Source of the DNA: Pedobacter sp. D749
GTDB taxonomy: Bacteria; Bacteroidota; Bacteroidia; Sphingobacteriales; Sphingobacteriaceae
DNA: 64,000 nucleotides
Direction of reading: 5' to 3'
Assembly: GCF_019317285.1 (NCBI RefSeq)
Contig: NZ_CP079218.1
Location: forward strand, 4,898,001-4,962,000
The translations under genes were made by a program, and so were the position numbers. The notes beneath the pieces were generated by a model that saw only the letters and a list, made by a program, of their open reading frames with translations, did no database searches and was not told the origin of the DNA. Position 1 is the first letter of the stretch; each line of letters starts with the position of its first letter. This document shows positions 26,740-34,685 of the stretch, piece by piece.

Positions 26740-28293
26740 CTACCTCGGCGAATAAGTCACTACCGGAATAATCATTTCCTCTAACGAGATCCCGCCGTGC
26801 TGGAAGGTTTCGTTGTAATAGTTCACAAACTGGTTGTAATTGTTCGGGTAAACGAAATAACTATCTTCTCTTGCAAAAATATAACTGCTGCTGATGTTGA
26901 TTTTTGGCAATAAAGCATCGTGAGGGTTTTTAATCAAAAACACTTCTTTTGCATTAAAATTAAGGTTTCTTCCCTGCTTGTAACGTAAATTGGTATTTGT
27001 ACTCCTATCGCCAATTACTTTAACAGGTTTTTTAACACGGATGGTTCCATGGTCGGTGGTAATGATCACTTTTACCTTCTTCTGAGAGATTTTTTTCAAT
27101 AAATCCCAAAGTGGAGAATGCTCAAACCAGGATAAAGTTAACGAACGGTAAGCCGCATCATCATTAGCCAATTCACGAATCATCTGCATATCGGTACGCG
27201 CATGACTTAACATATCAACAAAGTTGAATACAATGGCATTAAAATCATTCTGCAACAGGTTATTGGTCTGCTCAACCAAATCCTTTCCCTGCTCAAAAGT
27301 TAAGATCTTATTATAACTGAACTTACAGTCTTTTCTTAAGTTGCGTTTAATATTGTCAGCCAGGAAAGCCTCTTCGTGCATATTTTTTCCTCCCTCATCA
27401 TCATCGTTCTGCCAAAGCTGAGGAAAACGTTTCTCCATATCTAAAGGCATCATACCCGAAAAAATAGCATTACGGGCATATTGTGTCGCCGTTGGCAAAA
27501 TACTCGTGTACATATCCTCCTCATCAATCCTGAAATATTCAGAAATTAACGGATTAATGATTTTCCATTGATCATAACGTAAATTATCAATCAGGATAAA
27601 AAATACCGGCGTATTATCGTTAATATGCGGAAAGGCTTTTTTCTTTAATAACTCATTCGAAAGCAAAGGAGCCTTGTCTTTGTTCTTAATCCAATCCAGG
27701 TAATTTTCTTCAATAAATTTTGTAAACTGTGTATTGGCCTCCTGCTTTTGCATGGTTAAAATTTCATGCATCTGCGGATCGTCCAGTTTTTCCAATTCGA
27801 GCTCCCAAAAAACGATCTTTTTGTAAACGTCAATCCACTCTTCATAATTAAGCCTGTCGCCCAAAGTCATTCCTAAACGGCGGAAATCCTGTTGATAGGC
27901 CATAGAGGTTTTTTCACTTACCAGACGTTTATTATCAATCAACTTTTTAATGGTTAGCAAAACCTGCTTAGGGTTCACAGGTTTGATCAAATAATCATCA
28001 ATTTTGCTCCCTATCGCATCTTCCATCAGGTTTTCTTCTTCACTTTTGGTAATCAGCACAACCGGAACATCTGGGTTAAGGTTTTTAATGGCCGACAAAG
28101 TTTCGATACCACTCATTCCCGGCATATTCTCATCAAGAAAAACCAGGTCGAAGTGAGCTTTCCCAAATGCTTCCAAAGCGTCGTTTCCATTGGTAAATGT
28201 GGTTACGTGGTAACCTTTATCATTTAATAATAATATATGAGGTTTTAACAGGTCGATTTCATCATCGGCCCATAATATTTTAGTTTCTTGCAT
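26740..28293 (-). CDS. porX: PorX, receiver-PglZ regulator of type IX secretion
   Basis: 517 residues: an N-terminal receiver (WADDE at 8-12, acceptor Asp54 in VFLDENMPGMSG, Lys in DDYLIKPVNP) and, after a helical linker (about 130-205), a PglZ/alkaline-phosphatase-fold domain. The metal-site motifs are FILIDNLRYDQW (Asp ligand), SILPTATQYARNAIFSG (nucleophile Thr) and VIITTDHGT (Asp-His). This matches PorX, which with the kinase PorY controls type IX secretion genes in Porphyromonas and Flavobacterium and hydrolyses oligonucleotides. No porY or por structural genes are in the window. It is divergent from the HD gene leading the lpx operon. Confidence 0.93.
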   Translation of the reverse strand: MQETKILWADDEIDLLKPHILLLNDKGYHVTTFTNGNDALEAFGKAHFDLVFLDENMPGMSGIETLSAIKNLNPDVPVVLITKSEEENLMEDAIGSKIDDYLIKPVNPKQVLLTIKKLIDNKRLVSEKTSMAYQQDFRRLGMTLGDRLNYEEWIDVYKKIVFWELELEKLDDPQMHEILTMQKQEANTQFTKFIEENYLDWIKNKDKAPLLSNELLKKKAFPHINDNTPVFFILIDNLRYDQWKIINPLISEYFRIDEEDMYTSILPTATQYARNAIFSGMMPLDMEKRFPQLWQNDDDEGGKNMHEEAFLADNIKRNLRKDCKFSYNKILTFEQGKDLVEQTNNLLQNDFNAIVFNFVDMLSHARTDMQMIRELANDDAAYRSLTLSWFEHSPLWDLLKKISQKKVKVIITTDHGTIRVKKPVKVIGDRSTNTNLRYKQGRNLNFNAKEVFLIKNPHDALLPKINISSSYIFAREDSYFVYPNNYNQFVNYYNETFQHGGISLEEMIIPVVTYSPR

Positions 28294-28365
28294 GTTTTTG
28301 TAAAAATAGATCAGTAATGCCGTTTAATTCCGGCAGGTAATTTAAACTACAAATAAAAATAGCAA

Positions 28366-28407
28366 TTTTTGTACCGTATCTATCTATTTAACTATTTTTA
28401 ACGATTG
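28366..28407 (+). promoter_or_regulatory. Promoter and TTG start of the HD hydrolase gene
   Basis: TTTTTG (28366-28371), 21 bases, then TATTTTTA (28393-28400; one mismatch to TAnnTTTG), four bases before the TTG start at 28405. The spacing predicts a very short or absent 5' leader. An in-frame TAA at 28398 forbids any longer protein. Confidence 0.55.
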
Positions 28408-29628
28408 AACAAGAAGAAAATAATAAATGATCCGGTTTACGGATTCATCAGTATCCCATCCGAATTGGTTTACGATGTGATCTCACATCCCTATTTCCAG
28501 CGTTTGCGCTACATTAAACAGTTGGGGATGACGCACTTGGTATATCCGGGAGCTTTACATACTCGTTTTCACCATGCTTTGGGTGCCATGCATTTAATGA
28601 GTTTGGCCATCAATCTGTTAAAAAGTAAAGGACATACCATAACCGATGGCGAAGAAGAAGCCGCCATTTTGGCCATCTTATTACACGATATCGGACATGG
28701 CCCTTTTTCACATGCACTAGAGCATTCTTTGGTTACCGGAATCAGGCACGAAGATATCTCCGCAAAACTGATGCATGATCTGAATACACATTTCGATGGA
28801 CGTTTAACCCATGCCATTGAGATTTTTAACGGCACCTACCCTAAAAAATTTCTTCATCAATTGATTTCTGGTCAGTTAGATCTCGATAGAATGGATTATT
28901 TAAACCGCGACAGCTTTTTTACAGGCGTAAGTGAAGGCGTAATCAGTTTCGATCGGATTATTAAAATGTTTAATGTTTACGATGATGACCTGGTGATTGA
29001 AGAGAAAGGCATTTATTCCATTGAGAAATTTTTAATTGCCCGCAGGCTGATGTATTGGCAGGTTTATCTGCACAAAACAGTAATATCAGGCGAGATGATT
29101 TTGGTGAAATTATTAGAACGTGCAAAAGAATTATCCGCAGCTGGCGAAAACTTATTTGCTTCACCATCCTTAAATTATTTTCTAAAAAACGATATCAACG
29201 AGGCTAATTTCTTTGCGCAGCACGAAAATCTCGAACATTTTACGAACCTTGATGATCAGGATATTTATGCCGCCGTTAAGGTTTGGACCAAACATGATGA
29301 TAAAATTTTGTCTACATTATGTAAAATGCTCACTTCCAGAAATCTTTATAAAGTGGAAATGGGCAACGAAATGGCAAATAGCGACCGTGTAAACTTTTTG
29401 CAGGATGCTGCGGTCAGTTTATTAGAAATTAAGCCAGAAGAAGCCCGGTATTTTGTTTTTACCGATTCTATTCAAAACCGGGCATATAATGCAGGGGTCG
29501 GAAATATTAAGATTTTGATGAAAAATAACGATATTGTAGATATTGCAAAGGCCTCTGATTTGTCTAATCTGGAGTCACTGCAAAAAACTGTAGAAAAATA
29601 TATCCTCTGTTATCCCAGAGGGATTTAA
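28405..29628 (+). CDS. HD-domain phosphohydrolase (SAMHD1/dGTPase-like)
   Basis: 407 residues. The HD metal site is complete: HTRFHHALGAMHL near 52-64 (first His) and LLHDIGHGPFSHALEH near 96-111 (HD), with the final Asp in LDLDRMDYLNRD near 157-168. Members hydrolyse dNTPs or related nucleotides. The protein starts at TTG: an in-frame stop lies five bases upstream and the conserved NDPVYGFISIPSEL begins at codon 7. It lies directly upstream of lpxD with a promoter in between, so the linkage is positional and not necessarily one mRNA. Confidence 0.87.
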   Translation: MNKKKIINDPVYGFISIPSELVYDVISHPYFQRLRYIKQLGMTHLVYPGALHTRFHHALGAMHLMSLAINLLKSKGHTITDGEEEAAILAILLHDIGHGPFSHALEHSLVTGIRHEDISAKLMHDLNTHFDGRLTHAIEIFNGTYPKKFLHQLISGQLDLDRMDYLNRDSFFTGVSEGVISFDRIIKMFNVYDDDLVIEEKGIYSIEKFLIARRLMYWQVYLHKTVISGEMILVKLLERAKELSAAGENLFASPSLNYFLKNDINEANFFAQHENLEHFTNLDDQDIYAAVKVWTKHDDKILSTLCKMLTSRNLYKVEMGNEMANSDRVNFLQDAAVSLLEIKPEEARYFVFTDSIQNRAYNAGVGNIKILMKNNDIVDIAKASDLSNLESLQKTVEKYILCYPRGI

Positions 29629-29715
29629 GGTTATTTAACAAAATATTTAACTTTTAGTGCCGTTTTAAGTCTTATTATTGCGTAAAATATACACCCTTTA
29701 ACCCGAGCAGGTTTT

Positions 29716-29750
29716 TTTGTTCATATCAATTTAACATATACCTTTGTACG
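29716..29750 (+). promoter_or_regulatory. Promoter of lpxD, predicted leaderless
   Basis: TTTG (29716-29719), 19 bases, then a perfect TACCTTTG (29739-29746), only four bases before the lpxD ATG at 29751. Transcription should start at or within a few bases of the start codon. Confidence 0.75.
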
Positions 29751-30827
29751 ATGCAATTTACTGCCACGCAGATAAGTCAGTTTCTAAACGGTTCCATTGA
29801 TGGTAACCCTGATGTAGCCGTTACCGAACTTTCAAAAATAGAAGATGGGAAAGAAGGCTCTTTGTCTTTTCTTTCTAACCCTAAGTACGAAAACTTTTTA
29901 TATTCTACTCAGGCGTCAGTTGTTATCGTATCAAAAGACTTTGCTCCTACTCAGCCTTATACCAGCACCTTAATAAGGGTTGAAAATCCTTATAGTGCTT
30001 TTACGATTTTACTGGACAAATATAACGAGGCGGTAAACGCACAGGTTGCACAATCTGGAATTGATAAACTGGCATATGTACACCCATCAGCAAAAATTGG
30101 CAAAAATGTATTTATAGATGCTTTTGCTTATGTAGCTGAAAACGTTGAAATTGCAGATGGCTGTAAAATAAATGCACAAACTTTTATTGGCGCTAATTCT
30201 AAAATCGGCAATAACAGCACTTTTTTTCCCGGTGTAAAAATTTATCACAATTCAATAATTGGTGCCAGGGTTATTATTCATGCCAATACTGTTATTGGAA
30301 GCGATGGTTTTGGCTTCGCCCCACAAAAGGACGGCACTTACAATAAAATCCCTCAGATTGGAAACGTCATAATTGAAGATGATGTAGAAATCGGCGCAAA
30401 TACTACTGTAGATCGTGCAACAATGGGATCAACAATTGTAAAGAAAGGTGCAAAAATCGACAACCTGATCCAGATTGCCCATAACGTTGAAATTGGCGAG
30501 AATACTGTTTTAGCCGCGCAATCGGGCATATCAGGCAGTACAAAAATAGGTCCAAACAGTGTAGTCGGTGGGCAGGTTGGTATAGCCGGTCACTTAACCT
30601 TAGCAAAGGGAACACAGATTGGTGCTCAGGCCGGTATAAATTTTAATATCACAGAAGAAAATAAACAATGGCACGGTAGTCCGGCGCAACCCTTACGCAA
30701 CTGGATGCGTGCCTCGGTAATTTTCAAACATCTTCCGGATGTAGAAAAAAGAATAAACGCGCTCGAAGAGGAATTGAAAAGGCTTACAGCTGAACTGGAA
30801 AAGAATACAATACACAATGAACGTTAG
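29751..30827 (+). CDS. lpxD: UDP-3-O-acylglucosamine N-acyltransferase
   Basis: 358 residues. Third step of lipid A synthesis: adds a 3-hydroxyacyl chain from ACP to the 2-amino group of UDP-3-O-acyl-glucosamine. N-terminal uridine-binding domain (about 1-95), then a left-handed beta helix of hexapeptide repeats (about 98-315, e.g. AKIGKNVFIDAFAYV) with the catalytic-His region QIAHNVEIGENT near 240, and a C-terminal helix. Overlaps lpxC/fabZ by 11 bases in the usual Bacteroidota order. Confidence 0.95.
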   Translation: MQFTATQISQFLNGSIDGNPDVAVTELSKIEDGKEGSLSFLSNPKYENFLYSTQASVVIVSKDFAPTQPYTSTLIRVENPYSAFTILLDKYNEAVNAQVAQSGIDKLAYVHPSAKIGKNVFIDAFAYVAENVEIADGCKINAQTFIGANSKIGNNSTFFPGVKIYHNSIIGARVIIHANTVIGSDGFGFAPQKDGTYNKIPQIGNVIIEDDVEIGANTTVDRATMGSTIVKKGAKIDNLIQIAHNVEIGENTVLAAQSGISGSTKIGPNSVVGGQVGIAGHLTLAKGTQIGAQAGINFNITEENKQWHGSPAQPLRNWMRASVIFKHLPDVEKRINALEEELKRLTAELEKNTIHNER

Positions 30828-32229
30828 ACAAAAAACGATTAAGCAAGAAATATCAGCATCTGGTGTAGGTTTACACACAGGAGCTAATGTGACTTTAACA
30901 TTTTGCCCGGCCCCCGAAAATCATGGCTTTAAATTTCAGCGTATTGATTTAGATGGCCACCCGATTATCGAAGCAGATGCAGATAACGTTACCGATACTT
31001 CACGCGGAACAACGCTTACCCAAAACGGCGCCAGCGTAAGCACCGTAGAACATGTAATGGCCTCTTTGGTAGGGATGGACCTTGATAACGTACTCATTAA
31101 ATTAGACGGGCCGGAAACCCCGATTATGGATGGTAGTTCGATCCAGTTTGTTGATTTATTGGAAGAAGTAGGTACAGTTGAGCAAAATGCAGATCGCGAG
31201 TATTTTACCATTCCACATAACATTACCTATACCGAAGAAGATAGAAAAGTAGAAATTGTGGCCATGCCGTTAGACGATTACCGTTTTACGTGTATGATTG
31301 ATTACAACTCTCCTGTTTTGGGCAGCCAGCACGCCGGCATTAATACCATTGCTGAGTTTAAGAAAGAAATTGCTTCTTGCCGTACTTTCTGCTTCTTACA
31401 CGAATTAGAATATCAGCTATCGCATAATTTAATTAAAGGTGGCGATTTAAATAACGCCATTGTAATTGTAGATAAAGAGGTTACCAAAGACGAATTGAGC
31501 CATTTGGCTAAATTATTTAACCGTAAAGATATTGATGTTGCCCCGCAAGGGATTTTGAACAACATGGAATTGCGTTACCAGAATGAGCCTGCCCGTCATA
31601 AGTTGTTAGATATGATCGGCGATTTAGCTTTGGTGGGGATGCATTTAAAAGGCCACATTATGGCGGCCCGCCCAGGCCACGCAGCAAACGTTGCCTTTGC
31701 AAAAAAGATTAAAGCAGCCATTAAAAAAGAGAAAAACAAAAAAGTACAAAAGGTATACGACCCAAGTGCAAAACCATTATATGACGTTGTTCAGATTATG
31801 GATATTTTGCCACACCGTCAGCCATTTTTATTTGTAGACAAAATATTAGAGCTTTCGAAAAATCACGTGGTAGGCGTTAAAAACGTAACCATGAACGAAG
31901 AGTTTTTTAAAGGTCACTTTCCCGGTGCACCGGTTTTTCCGGGGGTAATCCAGATTGAGGCTATGGCTCAGGTTGGTGGTATTTTAGTGTTAAGCACCGT
32001 TCCGGATCCTAGAAATTATTTAACCTATTTCTTAAAAATAGATAACGTACGTTTTAGAGCCCAGGTTCTCCCTGGCGATACAATTGTTTTCCGTTGCGAT
32101 TTACTTGAACCCATCAGAAGGGGCATTGCCCAGATGAAAGGAGTAGGTATGGTTGGCGAAAAAATCGTTGTCGAAGCCGAAATGATGGCTCAAATTTCAA
32201 AAATTAAACAAGCAGAACCCGCCCAATAA
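30817..32229 (+). CDS. lpxC/fabZ: Bifunctional LpxC deacetylase / FabZ dehydratase
   Basis: 470 residues, a natural fusion. LpxC part (about 1-300): zinc-dependent deacetylation of UDP-3-O-acyl-GlcNAc, the committed step of lipid A synthesis, with motifs SGVGLHTG (12-19), TVEHVMASL (77-85) and the KGGDLNNAIV loop. A Lys-rich linker (about 300-320, IKKEKNKKVQK) leads to FabZ (about 325-465): LPHRQPFLFVD and FKGHFPGAPVFPGVIQIEAMAQ, the hotdog active site. The fusion is typical of Bacteroidota and couples lipid A to fatty-acid elongation. Overlaps lpxA by one base. Confidence 0.96.
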   Translation: MNVRQKTIKQEISASGVGLHTGANVTLTFCPAPENHGFKFQRIDLDGHPIIEADADNVTDTSRGTTLTQNGASVSTVEHVMASLVGMDLDNVLIKLDGPETPIMDGSSIQFVDLLEEVGTVEQNADREYFTIPHNITYTEEDRKVEIVAMPLDDYRFTCMIDYNSPVLGSQHAGINTIAEFKKEIASCRTFCFLHELEYQLSHNLIKGGDLNNAIVIVDKEVTKDELSHLAKLFNRKDIDVAPQGILNNMELRYQNEPARHKLLDMIGDLALVGMHLKGHIMAARPGHAANVAFAKKIKAAIKKEKNKKVQKVYDPSAKPLYDVVQIMDILPHRQPFLFVDKILELSKNHVVGVKNVTMNEEFFKGHFPGAPVFPGVIQIEAMAQVGGILVLSTVPDPRNYLTYFLKIDNVRFRAQVLPGDTIVFRCDLLEPIRRGIAQMKGVGMVGEKIVVEAEMMAQISKIKQAEPAQ

Positions 32230-33014
32230 TGATACAACCCCTAGCATATATACATCCTCAGGCAAAAATTGCCGAAAACGTGGTAATAGAACCTTTTGTA
32301 GTCATACATAAAGACGTTGTAATTGGAGAGGGAACCTGGATCGGATCGAACGTTACCATTATGGATGGCGCACGTATCGGTAAAAATTGCCGCATATTCC
32401 CTGGTGCTGTTATTTCTGGCGAACCACAGGATTTAAAATTTGCAGGAGAAATTACTACTGCAGAAATTGGCGATAATACCACCATCCGTGAGTGCGTGAC
32501 CATTAACCGTGGCACTAAAGACAAATGGAAAACCACCATAGGCAGTAATTGTCTGATTCAGGCTTATTCGCATATCGCGCACGATTGCGAGGTGGGTAAT
32601 AACTGTATTTTCTCCAACAGCACCACATTGGCTGGTCACATTACTATTGGAAACAATGTAGTTTTGGCAGGCTTGGTTGCTATACACCAATTCGTTAAAG
32701 TTGGTTCTTACGCCTTTGTAACTGGTGGTTCATTGGTACGTAAAGATGTTCCGCCTTATGTTAAAGCGGCTCGCGAGCCACTTTCTTATGCGGGTATTAA
32801 CTCTGTGGGTTTGCGTAGAAGAGGTTTTACCAACGAACAGATTGATGAGATTCAGGAAATTTACCGTGTACTTTTTGTAAAGCACAATAACGTAACGAAA
32901 GCTTTAGACATGATCGAAGCCGAATTTAAACCAACGGAAATCCGTGATGAAATTGTAGATTTTATCCGCAATTCTAACCGTGGGGTAATGAAGGGTTTTG
33001 GCATGGGAAGCTAA
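32229..33014 (+). CDS. lpxA: UDP-N-acetylglucosamine acyltransferase
   Basis: 261 residues. First step of lipid A synthesis: transfers a 3-hydroxyacyl group from ACP to UDP-GlcNAc. Left-handed beta helix over about residues 1-185 with hexapeptide periodicity; the catalytic His is in IQAYSHIAHDCEVGNN near 117; the C-terminal helical domain starts at RRGFTNEQIDEIQEIYR. Length matches the family. It begins on the last base of the lpxC/fabZ stop region (one-base overlap), so the three lpx genes are tightly coupled. Confidence 0.96.
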   Translation: MIQPLAYIHPQAKIAENVVIEPFVVIHKDVVIGEGTWIGSNVTIMDGARIGKNCRIFPGAVISGEPQDLKFAGEITTAEIGDNTTIRECVTINRGTKDKWKTTIGSNCLIQAYSHIAHDCEVGNNCIFSNSTTLAGHITIGNNVVLAGLVAIHQFVKVGSYAFVTGGSLVRKDVPPYVKAAREPLSYAGINSVGLRRRGFTNEQIDEIQEIYRVLFVKHNNVTKALDMIEAEFKPTEIRDEIVDFIRNSNRGVMKGFGMGS

Positions 33015-33061
33015 GCCTAAAGCAGAGAGACCAAAGCTAAAAGCTAAAATTTTGATTTTCA

Positions 33062-33529
33062 ATGAATGATTTAACGCTAATCAGAACAGATTCAGACCAT
33101 ACCGATTTTAGACAATTGGTTGTTTTGCTGGATCAGAATTTAGCTGTTAGAGATGGCGACGATCATACTTTTTATGCGCAGTTTAACAAAGTTGATGCCA
33201 TTAAAGAAGTGATTGTTGCCTACCAAAATGATGTACCCGTTGGTTGTGGTGCCATAAAACCTTTCTCGGCAACCGAAGCAGAAGTAAAGAGGATGTTTGT
33301 GCATCCCGACTACCGAAATAAAGGCATAGCCGCTAAAATTTTAACCGCATTGGAAAACTGGGCAGCCGAAATAGGTTTTTCTGCCACAGTGCTCGAAACA
33401 GGCAAAAAACAACCCGAAGCCATCGCACTTTATCAAAAAGTAGGATATCATATTATCCCTAACTATGGCCAGTACATTGGCGTTGATAACAGCGTTTGTA
33501 TGACTAAACCACTTAGCGCTAAACCCTAA
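33062..33529 (+). CDS. GNAT-family N-acetyltransferase
   Basis: 155 residues, one GNAT domain. The acetyl-CoA motif A is VKRMFVHPDYRNKGIAAKILTALE near 79-102 (the R/Q-x-x-G-x-A loop as RNKGIA). Motif B contains the ALYQKVGYH strand typical of small-molecule or protein N-terminal acetyltransferases. The acceptor is unknown. 47 bases after lpxA and 14 before the ABC ATPase gene, so it is probably in the same operon. Confidence 0.85.
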   Translation: MNDLTLIRTDSDHTDFRQLVVLLDQNLAVRDGDDHTFYAQFNKVDAIKEVIVAYQNDVPVGCGAIKPFSATEAEVKRMFVHPDYRNKGIAAKILTALENWAAEIGFSATVLETGKKQPEAIALYQKVGYHIIPNYGQYIGVDNSVCMTKPLSAKP

Positions 33530-33543
33530 ACGCCCTACTGCAA

Positions 33544-34158
33544 ATGAATATTACATTACAAAATGTTGGCAGAAGGTTTAATAAAGAGTGGATTTTCAGG
33601 AATTTAAGCACTGAATTTTCTTCTGGTAATAGTTATGCCATATTAGGCCCTAATGGCTCTGGCAAATCAACATTATTAAGTGTGCTCACGGGTAGCTTAT
33701 CCCCTTCTGAGGGCGAAATCTCATTTTCAGACACAAAAGAGATCCCTGTAGAGAATATTTACAAGTACATCAGTTTGGCAGCACCATATCTCGAACTGGT
33801 TGAAACTTTTACCCTAAAAGAGATCATTGATTTTCATTTCAAGTTTAAAAATTTTGCTGCCGGAGTTGATGCCAAAAATCTGATCGGCATATTAGGTTTG
33901 GAAAAGGCGGCAAACAAAGAAATTAAATATTTCTCATCAGGCATGAAGCAAAGAACCAAACTAGCTTTGGCATGTTGTGCGGATACACCTATTTTATTTT
34001 TAGACGAGCCAACGAGCAATTTAGATGTTCAGGGTATAAGTTGGTACCGCGAACTGATCGAAAATTTTGGAAAAGAGCGACTTACTATAATTGGTTCAAA
34101 TCAAATACAAGAATACGAATTCTGCTCTGTACAACTACAAATATCAGACTATAAGTAG
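33544..34158 (+). CDS. Orphan ABC-type ATPase
   Basis: 204 residues, one nucleotide-binding domain and no membrane segment. Walker A is GPNGSGKSTLL (about 35-45), the Q-loop region is AAPYLELVETFTL, the signature is YFSSGMKQRTKLALA (SSGMK in place of LSGGQ), and Walker B is PILFLDEPTSNLD. The H-loop position reads IIGSNQIQEY: the usual switch His is replaced by Asn. No permease gene is adjacent. It may power a transporter encoded elsewhere or act as a non-transport ATPase. Its place after lpxA suggests an envelope role, by context only. Confidence 0.82.
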   Translation: MNITLQNVGRRFNKEWIFRNLSTEFSSGNSYAILGPNGSGKSTLLSVLTGSLSPSEGEISFSDTKEIPVENIYKYISLAAPYLELVETFTLKEIIDFHFKFKNFAAGVDAKNLIGILGLEKAANKEIKYFSSGMKQRTKLALACCADTPILFLDEPTSNLDVQGISWYRELIENFGKERLTIIGSNQIQEYEFCSVQLQISDYK

Positions 34159-34236
34159 GTTAACACCCAAAAAAGCCTTTTCTTAAACGTATGTTTTGTC
34201 ATACATTTGTACTAAAAATAATTTTTTCAAAAAATA

Positions 34237-34267
34237 TTTTGTAATTGATAAATTGTTCTTACCTTTG
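34237..34267 (+). promoter_or_regulatory. Strong promoter of a predicted small RNA
   Basis: TTTTG (34237-34241), 18 bases, then a perfect TACCTTTG (34260-34267). Predicted start near 34273. No start codon with a supported frame follows before the terminator at 34405-34440. Confidence 0.7.
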
Positions 34268-34272
34268 CACCA

Positions 34273-34440
34273 CCAAAAAGAGAAACAATTATTTAATTTA
34301 TCTCTCCAAGGAAACGTTCATATTTTTCCGCATTGCGGAATCAAAAATATAGCCCTTAAAAGGCAAAGAGTTTTTCATAGTTTAGTTTGAGGTTTAGGTT
34401 GATTATGCCTTTGGAGTGGTTCCCAAAGGCATTTCTTTTA
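34273..34440 (+). ncRNA. Candidate small RNA or leader with antiterminator/terminator, about 165 nt
   Basis: Bounded by a consensus promoter and an intrinsic terminator. Hairpins seen: 34279-34305 (AGAGA/TCTCT outer pairs); 34320-34350 (ATATTTTT/AAAAATAT outer 8 bp and CCGC/GCGG inner stem, bulged); the terminator 34405-34432. AAAGGCA at 34359-34365 repeats the 3' arm of the terminator and can pair with its 5' arm (TGCCTTT, 34406-34412), an alternative antiterminator. The 5' end ACCAC can also pair with GTGGT in the terminator loop region. It may be a stand-alone RNA (possibly 6S-like) or a regulated leader for the EF-P genes. I do not recognise it as a known family. Confidence 0.5.
34405..34440 (+). 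terminator. Intrinsic terminator of the small-RNA unit
   Basis: Perfect 10-bp stem, ATGCCTTTGG (34405-34414) with CCAAAGGCAT (34423-34432), 8-base loop, followed by a T-rich run TTTCTTTT. No gene ends just upstream, so it terminates an RNA of its own. Confidence 0.85.
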
Positions 34441-34639
34441 TGCGGAGTTTTTTTATCGTTTCCGCGGCAATTATTTTATGCACAAGCCTCTCATTTCTAA
34501 ACCCGATTGCACGAAAATACTTTTTGGTGCAGACACTTTAATAAATTTACACATACGATTACAAAAAGATTGAAGAAAAAGCGGGACTGTCCTATCCGAT
34601 TAATGCTGGTTTCGCTTTTCAAATCACCATTCCTTTTTT

Positions 34640-34647
34640 TAACTTTG
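34640..34647 (+). promoter_or_regulatory. -7 box of the first efp gene
   Basis: TAACTTTG matches TAnnTTTG, 38 bases before the ATG at 34686. The -33 element is weak. Confidence 0.55.
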
Positions 34648-34685
34648 GTATTCAAAACAATTGACAAAACAATATTTCATTATAA

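Larger units (their letters stand above)
34159..34685 (+). other. 527-base gap: small-RNA unit and efp1 promoter
   Basis: No open frame with protein character. 34237-34440 holds a promoter, three hairpins and an intrinsic terminator (listed separately). 34441-34630 holds a weak hairpin GCGGA...TCCGC (about 34442-34465) and otherwise AT-rich sequence. 34640-34647 is the TAACTTTG box of the first efp gene. Confidence 0.6.

Noticed and set aside
26740..28293. PglZ domain as a sign of a BREX or Pgl phage-defence system
   Set aside because: The receiver-PglZ architecture matches PorX, and no BrxC, PglX or methylase genes are nearby.
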